Below the pieces are notes generated by a model. It was not told the origin of the DNA and made no database searches. It saw nothing but the letters and a program-made list of their open reading frames with translations. The translations under genes and the position numbers were made by a program. A stretch of 13,176 nt of DNA from Pseudomonadota bacterium (GTDB lineage Bacteria > Pseudomonadota > Alphaproteobacteria > Rhodospirillales > 2-02-FULL-58-16). Position 1 is the stretch's first letter, and the number at the start of each line of letters is the position of its first letter. The stretch lies in assembly GCA_022572335.1 (NCBI GenBank), contig JACZWD010000057.1, positions 1 to 13,176 of the forward strand. The letters run 5' to 3'. This document shows positions 1 to 7,716 of the stretch, piece after piece.

Positions 1-6
1 CGGGGC

Positions 7-60
7 GTCGGGAAGGCTTTCCGACCCGTCCTCCGCAGCAGCGGCGCTGCCGCTGCGGAG
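7..60. repeat. Two adjacent inverted repeats at the left edge
   Basis: Bases 7-25 can fold as an 8-bp stem (one G-T pair) with a GGC loop. Bases 31-60 fold as a 12-bp GC stem with a 3-base bulge and a GCT loop. No T-run follows on the plus strand, so a standard intrinsic terminator is not supported. They may close a gene lying left of the window or be an intergenic palindrome. The rest of 61-250 holds no gene I can support. Confidence 0.4.
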
Positions 61-137
61 GGTGGATGGGCCGCCATCGCCTGCGCCTCCCCTCCTGCCG
101 AGGAAACGGGAAAAGCGATCGTATGGGTACAATTTAG

Positions 138-172
138 CTGATGCAGGCCACTAATCAAAGAAGCCTGATCAG
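138..172 (+). other. Stem-loop in the leader region of the phosphofructokinase gene
   Basis: CTGAT-g-CAGGC (138-148) pairs with GCCTGATCAG (163-172): ten pairs with one bulged G and a 14-base loop. The surrounding bases (about 120-185) are much more AT-rich than the flanking DNA, as expected for a promoter or leader. A TACAAT hexamer at 128-133 could be a -10 box, but I see no good -35 partner. Function unknown; it could be a leader structure or an operator palindrome. Confidence 0.35.
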
Positions 173-250
173 ACCAAATAATTACCAGAAGCGGTATTGC
201 CGTCGCGACGAACGCCGGTGGCGCCGGGCGACGGGCGCCGGGGAGCGGGC

Positions 251-1342
251 ATGACCGAAGCCAAGACAAAGCGTATCGGCGTTTTGACCAGCGGCGGTGA
301 TTGCGCCGGCCTGAACGCGGCCATCCGGGCCGTGGTCCACCGGGCGATCCAGGGCTATGGCTGGGAGGTCTTCGGCATCAGGGACGGCACCATGGGCCTG
401 ATGGAACGGCCGCTCATGGTCGAGGAGCTGAGCCTGCGCATCTTCACCGGAAACATCCTGCGCATGGGCGGCACCATCCTCGGCACCGTCAACAAGGGCG
501 ATCCCTTTGCCTATCCCCTGCCCGACGGAACCGTCGAGGACCGCTCGGGCGCCTTCGTCGAGGGGTTCCGCGAACTCGGCCTCGACGCCCTCATCGGCAT
601 CGGCGGCGACGGCAGCATGAAAATATTGAGCCGCCTGGCCCGGCAGGGCGGCTTCCAGTTCATCGGCATTCCCAAGACCATCGACAACGACGTGCCCCTG
701 ACCGAGTTCTCGGTGGGCTTCGCCACCGCGGTCACCGCCGCCGTGGAGGCCCTGGACCGGCTGCAGCCCACGGCCGCCAGCCACCAGCGGGTGATGATCC
801 TGGAGGTCATGGGCCGGGACGCGGGCCACATCGCGCTCAACGCGGGCATCGCCGGGGGCGCCGATGCCATCCTCATCCCCGAGATTCCCATCCACCTCGA
901 AAAGGTGGCCGAAAAGATCAAAAGCCTGAGGGAACAGGGGCGCAACCACGCCCTCGTGGTCTGCGCCGAGTCGGTGAAATTGGCGTCCGGCGAGGCGGTG
1001 TGCCAGGAGCACGCCGACGGCGAGATGCGCTACGGCGGCGTCGGCCATGTGCTCGGCGCCCGGATCGAGCACCTGACCGGGGCGGAAACCCGGGTCACCG
1101 TTCTCGGTCATGTGCAGCGCGGCGGCGTTCCGGGCAGCCGGGACCGCATCATCGCCTCGGCCTTCGGCGTGCATGCGGTGGACCTGGTCGCCCAGGGCAA
1201 GAGCATGTGCATGGTGGCCTGGCAGAACCGCGAGGTGGTGGACGTGGCGCTCGACGACGTGATCACCCGCAACCGCTGTGTGAATTTGGACGGGGCCCTG
1301 GTGCGCACCGCGCGGGGCCTGGGGATCAGCCTCGGCGACTGA
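251..1342 (+). CDS. pfkA: 6-phosphofructokinase (PfkA superfamily, mixed-substrate type)
   Basis: It should phosphorylate fructose 6-phosphate to fructose 1,6-bisphosphate in the cytoplasm, with ATP or pyrophosphate as donor. The 363-residue protein has the full fold: nucleotide-side GGDCAGLNA (15-23), GGDGS (118-122), the catalytic loop PKTIDNDV (141-148), MGR (187-189), and the family signature R281-x4-GHVQRGG-x5-DR ending at residue 299. The donor-specificity pair is mixed: Gly121 as in ATP enzymes, Lys142 as in PPi enzymes. The ATG at 251 is chosen because GGAG sits five bases upstream and the protein then starts right before the first beta strand; an in-frame ATG at 197 would add 18 unconserved residues. 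The gene stands alone ahead of a DUF465 gene 87 bases downstream. Family assignment is firm; the phosphate donor is open. Confidence 0.93.
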   Translation: MTEAKTKRIGVLTSGGDCAGLNAAIRAVVHRAIQGYGWEVFGIRDGTMGLMERPLMVEELSLRIFTGNILRMGGTILGTVNKGDPFAYPLPDGTVEDRSGAFVEGFRELGLDALIGIGGDGSMKILSRLARQGGFQFIGIPKTIDNDVPLTEFSVGFATAVTAAVEALDRLQPTAASHQRVMILEVMGRDAGHIALNAGIAGGADAILIPEIPIHLEKVAEKIKSLREQGRNHALVVCAESVKLASGEAVCQEHADGEMRYGGVGHVLGARIEHLTGAETRVTVLGHVQRGGVPGSRDRIIASAFGVHAVDLVAQGKSMCMVAWQNREVVDVALDDVITRNRCVNLDGALVRTARGLGISLGD

Positions 1343-1383
1343 AAAGGGGCCCGATCGCTCTGGCGTTTTGCATGGCTTTGGCC

Positions 1384-1389
1384 TATGAT
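1384..1389 (+). promoter_or_regulatory. Possible -10 box for the DUF465 gene
   Basis: TATGAT matches five of six consensus -10 bases and lies 41 bases before the start codon at 1430. The expected -35 position, 17 bases upstream (1361-1366), reads TGGCGT, a poor match, so this is only a candidate. It would allow the small gene to be expressed independently of the phosphofructokinase gene. Confidence 0.3.
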
Positions 1390-1429
1390 TGCGGGGATCG
1401 GGAGTGATTCATTTTCGGAGGACAAATCC

Positions 1430-1594
1430 ATGGGTCTTGAGGAAAGGGTCGAGTCGCTAAAGGTCAAACACCAAGCCCTCGAAGCCGCCATCGAGGAAGA
1501 AAACAGCCATCCCTACCCCGATGATCTCCATCTCGTCACCCTCAAGAAACAGAAGCTCCGAATCAAGGACCAACTCGCCACCCTGAACCGGTAA
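1430..1594 (+). CDS. DUF465 / YdcH-family small protein
   Basis: A 54-residue protein with a heptad-like, charged N-terminal helix (LEERVESLKVKHQALEAAI) and a second helix rich in Lys and Leu (LKKQKLRIKDQL), joined by a short linker with HPYPDD. This two-helix hairpin is the usual shape of DUF465 proteins, which are common in Proteobacteria and have no firm function. The ATG at 1430 follows GGAGGA (1417-1422) at seven bases, so it is preferred over an in-frame ATG at 1385 with no ribosome site. No signal peptide or membrane segment is visible. It is followed by a convergent acyl-CoA ligase gene. Confidence 0.8.
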   Translation: MGLEERVESLKVKHQALEAAIEEENSHPYPDDLHLVTLKKQKLRIKDQLATLNR

Positions 1595-1603
1595 ACCCGA
1601 AAA

Positions 1604-1626
1604 TCAAAACGCCCTTGTCGTTTTGA
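1604..1626. terminator. Possible bidirectional terminator hairpin
   Basis: TCAAAACG (1604-1611) and CGTTTTGA (1619-1626) form a perfect 8-bp stem with a 7-base loop, ten bases after the DUF465 stop and before the convergent acyl-CoA ligase stop at 1704. The stem is AT-rich and there is no long T-run beyond it on either strand, so termination would be modest at best. Confidence 0.35.
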
Positions 1627-1703
1627 CTCGGAGCCCGGGAACCGCGGGCGCGTCCGCGCTCGAGGGGGAGCCAGGGAAGTCTCGACGCATGGGGCTTCCC
1701 CGA

Positions 1704-3350
1704 TTACACCGCCTTCGCTTTCTCGCGCAGCTTGAACTTCTGGATCTTACCCGTGGACGTCTTGGGCAAGGCCCCGAAGACCACGTGCCTGGGGCACTTG
1801 TAGTGCGCCAGACGGTCGCGGCAGAACGCAATGATGTCGTCGGCGGAGACGTCGGCGGCCGGGTCCTTCAACTCGACGAAGGCGCATGGGGTCTCGCCCC
1901 ATTTCTCGTCCGCCTTGGCGACGACGGCGGCCGCCAGCACGGCGGGGTGGTCATGCAGCACGCCTTCCACTTCGATGGACGAGATGTTTTCGCCGCCCGA
2001 GATGATGATGTCCTTGGCCCGGTCCCTGAGCTGGATGTAGCCGTCCGGGTGCACGACGCCCAGGTCGCCGGAATGGAACCAGCCCCCGGCGAAGGCCTCG
2101 CCGGTGGCGTCGGCGTCCTTCAGGTACCCCTTGGCGACGATATTGCCGCGGAACATGACCTCGCCCATGGTCTCGGCGTCCGCCGGCACGGCTGTCATGG
2201 TGTCGGCGTCCATGACCGCCAGCCCCTCGAGGACAGGGTAGGCCACGCCCTGGCGTGATTTCAGCCGCGTCTGCTCGGCGATGGGGAGGTCGTTCCATTC
2301 CTCGTGCCAGGCGCAGATCACGGCGGGACCGTAGGTTTCCGTCAGGCCGTAGACATGGGTCACGTGAAAGCCCATGCGCTGCATGGCCTCCAGGGTGGAC
2401 GCCGGGGGCGGCGCGGCGGCCGTCATCACGTGGACCGTGTGGTCGAAGGCGCGGCGCTCCTCTTCCGTGGCGTTGATGATGAAGTTGAGCACGATGGGCG
2501 CGCCGCAGAAATGGCTCACCCGGTGCTCGGCGATGGCTTGGTACATGTTGGCCGCATCGACCTTGCGCAGGCAGACGCTGGTTCCGGCCAATGCCGCCAG
2601 GGTCCACGGAAAGCACCAGCCGTTGCAGTGGAACATGGGGAGCGTCCACAGGTACACCGGGTGGTGGCCCATCTGCCAGCCGATGGCGTTGCCGAGCGCG
2701 TTCAGATAGGCGCCCCGGTGGTGGTAGACGACCCCCTTCGGCCTGCCCGTGGTGCCCGACGTGTAATTGAGCGAGATGGCCTGCCACTCGTCGGCGGGGA
2801 GGCTCCACGCGAAGTCGGCCTCGCCCTCTTCGAGGAAGGCTTCGTAGTCGGTCTCGCCCAGGCGCTCGCCGCCGCCGGCGGCCTGGGGATCGACGATGTC
2901 GATCACCGGCAGGGTCCGGCCCAGGGTGCCGAGCGCCGCCTTGACGGGGTCCGAAAACTCGGTGTCGGTGATCAGGACCTTGGCCTCGCCGTAGTCCAGG
3001 CAGTAGGCGAGGGTTTGTGCGTCGAGGCGGACGTTGAGGGCGTTGAGGACGGCGCCGGTCATGGGCACGCCGAAATGGGCTTCGTACAGCTCCGGGGTGT
3101 TGGACGCCATCACCGCCACCGTGTCGCCGGACCCGACGCCGCGCCGGGCAAGGGCGCCGGCCAGGCGCCGGCAGCGCGCATACGTCTCGGCCCAGGTGAA
3201 CCGGCGCCCGCCGTGGATCACCGAGCAATGGTCGGGATAGACCGCCGCCGTGCGTTCCAGGAACGAGAGCGGCGACAGCGGCGCGTAGTTGGCGGGGTTC
3301 TTGTCCAGATGGGTGTCGAAGGGACGGGCGGGCGTCCGGGTGGCACACAT
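1704..3350 (-). CDS. AMP-forming acyl-CoA synthetase (medium/short chain, DmdB/AlkK-like)
   Basis: Activates a carboxylic acid to its CoA thioester through an acyl-adenylate, in the cytoplasm. The 548-residue ANL-superfamily protein shows the phosphate loop YTSGTTGRPKG (196-206), the GLTETYGP adenine-binding motif (335-342), SGDL (427-430), the hinge region LRDRAKDIIISGGENIS (441-457) and PKTSTGK (529-535) with the catalytic Lys535. The ATG at 3350 has GGGAG eight bases upstream (complement 3359-3363). The overall pattern resembles medium-chain ligases and the methylmercaptopropionate ligase DmdB; sequence alone does not give the substrate. It is divergent from prpE across 193 bases, so both may answer to the same acyl-CoA-responsive regulator. 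Lys535 is the type of residue inactivated by acetylation in this superfamily. Confidence 0.9.
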   Translation of the reverse strand: MCATRTPARPFDTHLDKNPANYAPLSPLSFLERTAAVYPDHCSVIHGGRRFTWAETYARCRRLAGALARRGVGSGDTVAVMASNTPELYEAHFGVPMTGAVLNALNVRLDAQTLAYCLDYGEAKVLITDTEFSDPVKAALGTLGRTLPVIDIVDPQAAGGGERLGETDYEAFLEEGEADFAWSLPADEWQAISLNYTSGTTGRPKGVVYHHRGAYLNALGNAIGWQMGHHPVYLWTLPMFHCNGWCFPWTLAALAGTSVCLRKVDAANMYQAIAEHRVSHFCGAPIVLNFIINATEEERRAFDHTVHVMTAAAPPPASTLEAMQRMGFHVTHVYGLTETYGPAVICAWHEEWNDLPIAEQTRLKSRQGVAYPVLEGLAVMDADTMTAVPADAETMGEVMFRGNIVAKGYLKDADATGEAFAGGWFHSGDLGVVHPDGYIQLRDRAKDIIISGGENISSIEVEGVLHDHPAVLAAAVVAKADEKWGETPCAFVELKDPAADVSADDIIAFCRDRLAHYKCPRHVVFGALPKTSTGKIQKFKLREKAKAV

Positions 3351-3432
3351 GGTCGAGACTCCCTGTCTCCTGGTTCGTGCGTTCCTGCGCCGCCGGGGCC
3401 GGCGGCCGTGGAGCAGAGTGCCACAAAGCGGC

Positions 3433-3440
3433 TTTGCAAA
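3433..3440. promoter_or_regulatory. TTTGCAAA palindrome in the divergent ligase/prpE control region
   Basis: A perfect 8-base palindrome lies in the 193-bp region between the two divergent ligase genes (3351-3543). TTTGCAAA is the motif I recall for ScfR-family regulators such as PccR of Rhodobacter, which sense short-chain acyl-CoA; those sites usually come as two copies. Here only a degraded second copy is visible (TTTGCCGC, 3450-3457). No regulator gene lies in the window. Seen: the palindrome. Inferred: the regulator. Confidence 0.4.
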
Positions 3441-3543
3441 AAATGCCGTTTTGCCGCACTATCGCCGGGCTTGGGGCCGCCGGTGCGGGCTGATTAGGGC
3501 GGGGAATACTGCTCGCGGGACCGGGGCAGAAGGGGAGGGAACC

Positions 3544-5451
3544 GTGACCGACCGCTACGAACAAGCCCATTCCAGGTCCTTGAACGATCCGAACGGCTTC
3601 TGGGCCGAGGTGGCCGAGGACATCCACTGGGTGAAGAAGTGGGACAAGGTCCTCGACGACTCCAATCCGCCGTTCTACCGCTGGTTCACGGGCGGAGTCC
3701 TCAACACCTGCTACAACGCGCTCGACCGGCACGTGGACGGCGGCCGGGCCGATCAGGCGGCCCTCATCTACGACAGCCCGGTCACCGGAAACACGGTCAA
3801 GACCTATACCTACCGGGAACTCCGCGATGTCGTCGCCAGGTTCGCCGGCGGCCTCGCCAGCCTCGGAATCGGCAAGGGCGACCGGGTCATCATCTACATG
3901 CCCATGGTGCCCGAGGCGGTGATCGCCATGCTGGCGTGCGCCCGCATCGGCGCCGTGCATTCGGTGGTCTTCGGCGGGTTCGCCAGCAACGAACTGGCGA
4001 CGCGCATCGACGACGCCCAGCCGAAGGCGATCGTTTCGGCGTCCTGCGGCATCGAGGTCGACCGCATCATCGAATACAAGCCGTTGCTCGACGGGGCCAT
4101 CGAGATGGCGCGGCACAAGCCGGAAAAATGCATCATCGTGCAGCGGCCCCAGGCCAAGGCGCAAATGATCGCCGGGCGCGACGTGGACTGGGACGACCTG
4201 ATGGCCGGGGCCGAGGCCCACGACTGGGTGCCCGTGGCCGCCACCGATCCCCTGTACATCCTGTATACGTCGGGCACCACCGGTGAGCCCAAGGGCACCG
4301 TGCGCGACAACGGCGGTCACCTGGTGGCGCTCAAATGGACCATGAAGAATATCTACGACGTGGACCCCGGCGACGTGTACTGGGCGGCCTCGGACGTGGG
4401 CTGGGTGGTCGGCCATTCCTACATCGTGTACGCGCCGCTGTTCCACGGCTGCACCTCCATCCTTTACGAGGGCAAGCCGGTGGGGACGCCTGACGCCGGC
4501 GCCTTCTGGCGCGTCATATCCCAACACAAGGTCAAGGTCCTGTTCACCGCGCCGACGGCGTTTCGCGCCATCAAGCGCGAGGACCCCAACGCCGAGCTGT
4601 TGAAGACCTACGACCTGTCCCGTTTCGCGACCCTGTTCCTGGCCGGCGAGCGCACCGACCCCGATACCCTGGAATGGGCGCGGAGAAACCTGAAGTGTCC
4701 GGTCATCGATCACTGGTGGCAGACCGAATCCGGCTGGCCCATGGCCGCCAACTGCCTGGGCCTGCATGCCTATCCGGTGAAGCCCGGGTCGCCGACCAAG
4801 GCCGTGCCCGGCTGGGACGTCCGTGTGCTGGACGACAACAACCAGCCGGTGAAGGCGGGCGACATCGGGGCCATCTGCTGCAAGCTTCCCCTGCCGCCCG
4901 GCACCCTGCCCACCCTGTGGAACGCGGACCAGCGTTACGTGGACGCCTACCTCACCGACTATCCCGGCTACTACAAGACCGCCGACGCCGGCTACATCGA
5001 CGAGGACGGATACATTTACGTGATGACCCGTACCGACGACATCATCAACGTCGCCGGCCATCGCTTGTCCACGGGCGCCATGGAAGAAGTGCTGGCGGCG
5101 CACCCGGACGTGGCGGAATGCGCCGTCATCGGCGTCGCCGACGAGCTCAAGGGGCAGCTTCCGCTCGGGTTTCTGGTCCTCAACGCCGGCGTCGAGCGGG
5201 CCGACGGGGAGATCGTCCGCGAGGTGGTGCAGATGGTGCGCGACAGGATCGGACCCGTGGCGTCGTTCAAGACGGCGACGGTGGTCAAGCGCCTGCCCAA
5301 GACCCGCTCGGGCAAGATCCTCAGGGGCTGCATGCAGAAGATCGCCGACAACGAGGACTACAAGATGCCGGCGACCATCGACGATCCCGTCATCCTGTCC
5401 GAGATCGAAGACGCGCTGAAGGGCATCGGCTACGCCGGGGCGCGCCGGTAG
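3544..5451 (+). CDS. prpE: Propionyl-CoA synthetase (propionate-CoA ligase)
   Basis: Converts propionate, ATP and CoA to propionyl-CoA, feeding the methylcitrate or methylmalonyl-CoA route. The 635-residue protein matches the usual PrpE length. Motifs in order: an N-terminal acetyl-CoA-synthetase-type cap with NPPFYRWFTGG (41-51), YTSGTTGEPKG (241-251), KVLFTAPTAFRAIKRED, DHWWQTESGWP, LPPGTLPTLWN, the hinge TRTDDIINVAGHRLSTG, and PKTRSGKILRG with catalytic Lys591, which corresponds to the acetylation-controlled lysine of enteric PrpE. The start is a GTG at 3544, six bases after GGAG within 3532-3540; the longer open frame upstream would overlap the divergent gene and lacks conserved sequence. 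The aldehyde dehydrogenase gene follows after 66 bases on the same strand. Acetyl-CoA synthetase is a less likely alternative. Confidence 0.93.
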   Translation: MTDRYEQAHSRSLNDPNGFWAEVAEDIHWVKKWDKVLDDSNPPFYRWFTGGVLNTCYNALDRHVDGGRADQAALIYDSPVTGNTVKTYTYRELRDVVARFAGGLASLGIGKGDRVIIYMPMVPEAVIAMLACARIGAVHSVVFGGFASNELATRIDDAQPKAIVSASCGIEVDRIIEYKPLLDGAIEMARHKPEKCIIVQRPQAKAQMIAGRDVDWDDLMAGAEAHDWVPVAATDPLYILYTSGTTGEPKGTVRDNGGHLVALKWTMKNIYDVDPGDVYWAASDVGWVVGHSYIVYAPLFHGCTSILYEGKPVGTPDAGAFWRVISQHKVKVLFTAPTAFRAIKREDPNAELLKTYDLSRFATLFLAGERTDPDTLEWARRNLKCPVIDHWWQTESGWPMAANCLGLHAYPVKPGSPTKAVPGWDVRVLDDNNQPVKAGDIGAICCKLPLPPGTLPTLWNADQRYVDAYLTDYPGYYKTADAGYIDEDGYIYVMTRTDDIINVAGHRLSTGAMEEVLAAHPDVAECAVIGVADELKGQLPLGFLVLNAGVERADGEIVREVVQMVRDRIGPVASFKTATVVKRLPKTRSGKILRGCMQKIADNEDYKMPATIDDPVILSEIEDALKGIGYAGARR

Positions 5452-5517
5452 CGGCACCGGCCTTCACGCGGCGCGGCGCGGGGCTTCGTCGGCGCCCTTT
5501 CGCCGGAGGACCAGAGC

Positions 5518-7023
5518 ATGGAGTTGAACGAACTCTGGGGCGCCCTCGGGCTGGACGCCGGTGTCCTCACGCAGGGGGACCTGGACGTTCACTCCCCCAT
5601 CGACGGCGCCGTGATGGCCAGGGTCAAAACCGACTCCGCCGCCGGCCTGGAGGCCGGCATCGCCCGCGCCGACGCCGCCTTCGTCGAATGGCGGGGTGTG
5701 CCGGCGCCCCGCCGCGGCGAGCTCATCCGCCTGTTCGCCGAGGAACTCAGGGCCCACAAGGAGCCCCTGGGCGGGCTGGTGACCCTCGAGTGCGGCAAGA
5801 TCCTCCAGGAGGGTCTGGGCGAGGTGCAGGAGATGATCGACATCTGCGACTTCGCCGTCGGCCTGTCGCGCCAGCTCCACGGCCTGACCATCGCGTCGGA
5901 GAGGCCCGGCCACAGGATGATGGAGACCTGGCATCCCCTGGGCGCCATCGGGGTGATCACCGCGTTCAACTTTCCGGTCGCCGTGTGGGCGTGGAATTTC
6001 GCCCTCGCCGTGGTGTGCGGCGATTCGGTGGTGTGGAAGCCGTCGGAGAAGACCCCGCTCGCGGCGTTCGCCTGCCGGGCCCTGTTCGGCCGTGCGTGCG
6101 CGCGCTTCGGCGGCGCGCCCGAGGGCCTAGCGGAGGTGGTCGTCGGCGACGCGGAGGTGGGCGAACGGCTGGTCGACGATCGGCGCCTCAAGCTGATCAG
6201 CGCCACCGGCAGCTGCCGCATGGGCCGCCGGGTCGGCCCCCGGGTGGCGGCGCGGCTGGGGCGCACGTTGCTTGAGCTGGGCGGCAACAACGCCATGATC
6301 GTCGGCGCGTCGGCGGACCTGGATCTGGCGGTGCGGGCCATCGTCTTCGCCGCCGTGGGCACCGCCGGCCAGCGCTGCACCACCCTGCGCCGGCTGATCG
6401 TGCACGAGGACGTTTACGATCCCCTGCTGGCGCGCCTCAAGGCGGCGTACGAGAGCATCTCCATCGGCGATCCGCGGGATCCCGGGACCCTGGTCGGCCC
6501 CCTCATCGAACGGGCGGCCTTCGAATCCATGCGGCAGGCGCTCACTCAGGCGGCCGGGGAGGGCGGCGCCGTTTTCGGCGGCGCGCGCGTCCTCGAAGAC
6601 AGGTATCCCGGCGCCTACTACGTCGAACCCGCCATCGTCGAGATGGCGACGCAGACCGACATCGTGCGCGCCGAGACCTTCGCGCCGGTGCTCTACGTGC
6701 TCAAGTACCGGGCGCTGGACGAGGCCATCGCTATCCACAACGACGTGCCCCAGGGGTTGTCGTCCGCCATCTTCACCCGCGATCTCAACGAGGCCGAGGC
6801 CTTCCTGTCGGCCGACGGCAGCGACTGCGGCATCGCCAACGTCAACATCGGGCCCAGCGGGGCCGAGATCGGCGGCGCCTTCGGCGGCGAGAAGGACACC
6901 GGCGGAGGCCGCGAATCGGGCTCCGACGCCTGGAAGAACTACATGCGCCGGGCGACCAACACCATCAACTACTCAAACGAGTTGCCGCTGGCCCAGGGAA
7001 TCACCTTCGGGCCGGGGGGTTGA
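5518..7023 (+). CDS. amaB: ALDH7-family L-aminoadipate-semialdehyde / piperideine-6-carboxylate dehydrogenase
   Basis: Oxidises alpha-aminoadipate semialdehyde (in equilibrium with piperideine-6-carboxylate) to aminoadipate with NAD+, a step of lysine and pipecolate degradation. The 501-residue protein has the aldehyde dehydrogenase catalytic set: Asn151 in FNFPVAVW, KPSE (174-177), Glu253 in ELGGNNA and Cys287 in TAGQRCTT. The C-terminal run SGAEIGGAFGGEKDTGGG, then RESGSDAWKNYMRR and NYSNELPLAQGI, is diagnostic for antiquitin (ALDH7A1) and AmaB. The ATG at 5518 follows GGAGGA (5505-5510) at seven bases. It lies 66 bases after prpE and may be read from the same transcript, but no other lysine-catabolic gene is present here. 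The next gene is convergent; 7024-7098 shows no terminator I would defend. Confidence 0.92.
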   Translation: MELNELWGALGLDAGVLTQGDLDVHSPIDGAVMARVKTDSAAGLEAGIARADAAFVEWRGVPAPRRGELIRLFAEELRAHKEPLGGLVTLECGKILQEGLGEVQEMIDICDFAVGLSRQLHGLTIASERPGHRMMETWHPLGAIGVITAFNFPVAVWAWNFALAVVCGDSVVWKPSEKTPLAAFACRALFGRACARFGGAPEGLAEVVVGDAEVGERLVDDRRLKLISATGSCRMGRRVGPRVAARLGRTLLELGGNNAMIVGASADLDLAVRAIVFAAVGTAGQRCTTLRRLIVHEDVYDPLLARLKAAYESISIGDPRDPGTLVGPLIERAAFESMRQALTQAAGEGGAVFGGARVLEDRYPGAYYVEPAIVEMATQTDIVRAETFAPVLYVLKYRALDEAIAIHNDVPQGLSSAIFTRDLNEAEAFLSADGSDCGIANVNIGPSGAEIGGAFGGEKDTGGGRESGSDAWKNYMRRATNTINYSNELPLAQGITFGPGG

Positions 7024-7098
7024 CTCCGGGAAGTCGGTCGCACCGCATCGGATTCGTTACCGGCCAGCGGACCAGAGAAGATCATTACCGTGCCGCCC

Positions 7099-7716
7099 TT
7101 AACCGATGCCAACGCCGTAATGGTCAAGTAACTCCGCCAGGAAGGGCTCGCTGCCAAGCGGCACCGTCTTGACCACCCTCACATGTTTCCTGGTGTGTTC
7201 ATAAAGCGCCAGGCAGATTTGGTCGTTGTCATGGTTGGCCCGATAGATGATGCCATCCGGCTTTTGCGGGTGGCGCCAGAGCGCAATTGACCAAGCCTGC
7301 GAGACCGCGTAGTCACCACTTGCGACGGTTGCGGTCGCGCCTACGCGCACCAAGCCATGCCCATAAAGTTTCACAAGTTTCAGTTGGCTTCGGATTTCTA
7401 TTTCAGAGACGGCCTTCGCATCAATGTCCCGTTGATCGATCAATGTCTTGCCGGGATGTCTCAGGAGCGTCTCGGCAAATGCCCCTTTCAGTTCCTCCGC
7501 GACATAGAGCACCGCGAACTGTTCGTTCGGGGCGTTGAAGCGATAATCGTTTGAATCGTTGTAATGGATGGCGTTGCGTGCATAAGGGTGTAGGCGTCTG
7601 TAAACACGGCCCCTGGAAATTTTTTCAAGCGGCAGAGATCGCCAATCGAGGTCGGCGGGCGGGAGAGGTTGGGCGCTGGCTTTGTTGACGGTCTTACGCG
7701 GCACCCTGCTCACCAT
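7099..7716 (-). CDS. RES-domain toxin of a type II toxin-antitoxin pair
   Basis: RES toxins such as MbcT and ParT destroy NAD+ or modify a metabolic enzyme by ADP-ribosylation. This 205-residue protein has the typical start VYRRLHP with Arg40, the block LYVAEELKGAFAETL with Glu82, and the downstream QAWSIALW and DGIIYRANHD regions. The third namesake residue is uncertain: many RES proteins have Y-x-S-R-H-D where this one has Y-R-A-N-H-D (Ala160), although Ser139 and Ser143 lie nearby. The gene overlaps the upstream antitoxin gene by 23 bases, which implies translational coupling; no clear ribosome site precedes the ATG, and GTG codons at residues 2 and 5 are alternatives. GC content is lower than in neighbouring genes (32 of 60 bases at 7201-7260), suggesting acquisition by transfer. 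Confidence 0.85.
   Translation of the reverse strand: MVSRVPRKTVNKASAQPLPPADLDWRSLPLEKISRGRVYRRLHPYARNAIHYNDSNDYRFNAPNEQFAVLYVAEELKGAFAETLLRHPGKTLIDQRDIDAKAVSEIEIRSQLKLVKLYGHGLVRVGATATVASGDYAVSQAWSIALWRHPQKPDGIIYRANHDNDQICLALYEHTRKHVRVVKTVPLGSEPFLAELLDHYGVGIG

Noticed and set aside
182..1174. A 330-codon minus-strand frame opposite the phosphofructokinase gene
   Set aside because: Antisense shadow; the plus strand encodes a complete and well-conserved enzyme.
1951..5457. A very long minus-strand open frame (over 1100 codons) across the prpE region
   Set aside because: It is antisense to prpE through most of its length and out of frame over the acyl-CoA ligase. The translation is low-complexity Arg/Gly/His/Pro sequence with no motif, a usual artefact of high GC.
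4674..6275. A 533-codon plus-strand open frame bridging prpE and the aldehyde dehydrogenase gene
   Set aside because: It is Arg/Gly-rich, in another frame over two clearly conserved proteins, and has no family motif.
7024..7098. Possible boundary repeat or terminator between the aldehyde dehydrogenase and the RES toxin genes
   Set aside because: Only a 7-base inverted match (GCATCGG / CCGATGC) with a long loop and no T-run; no repeat shared with the other side of the cassette.
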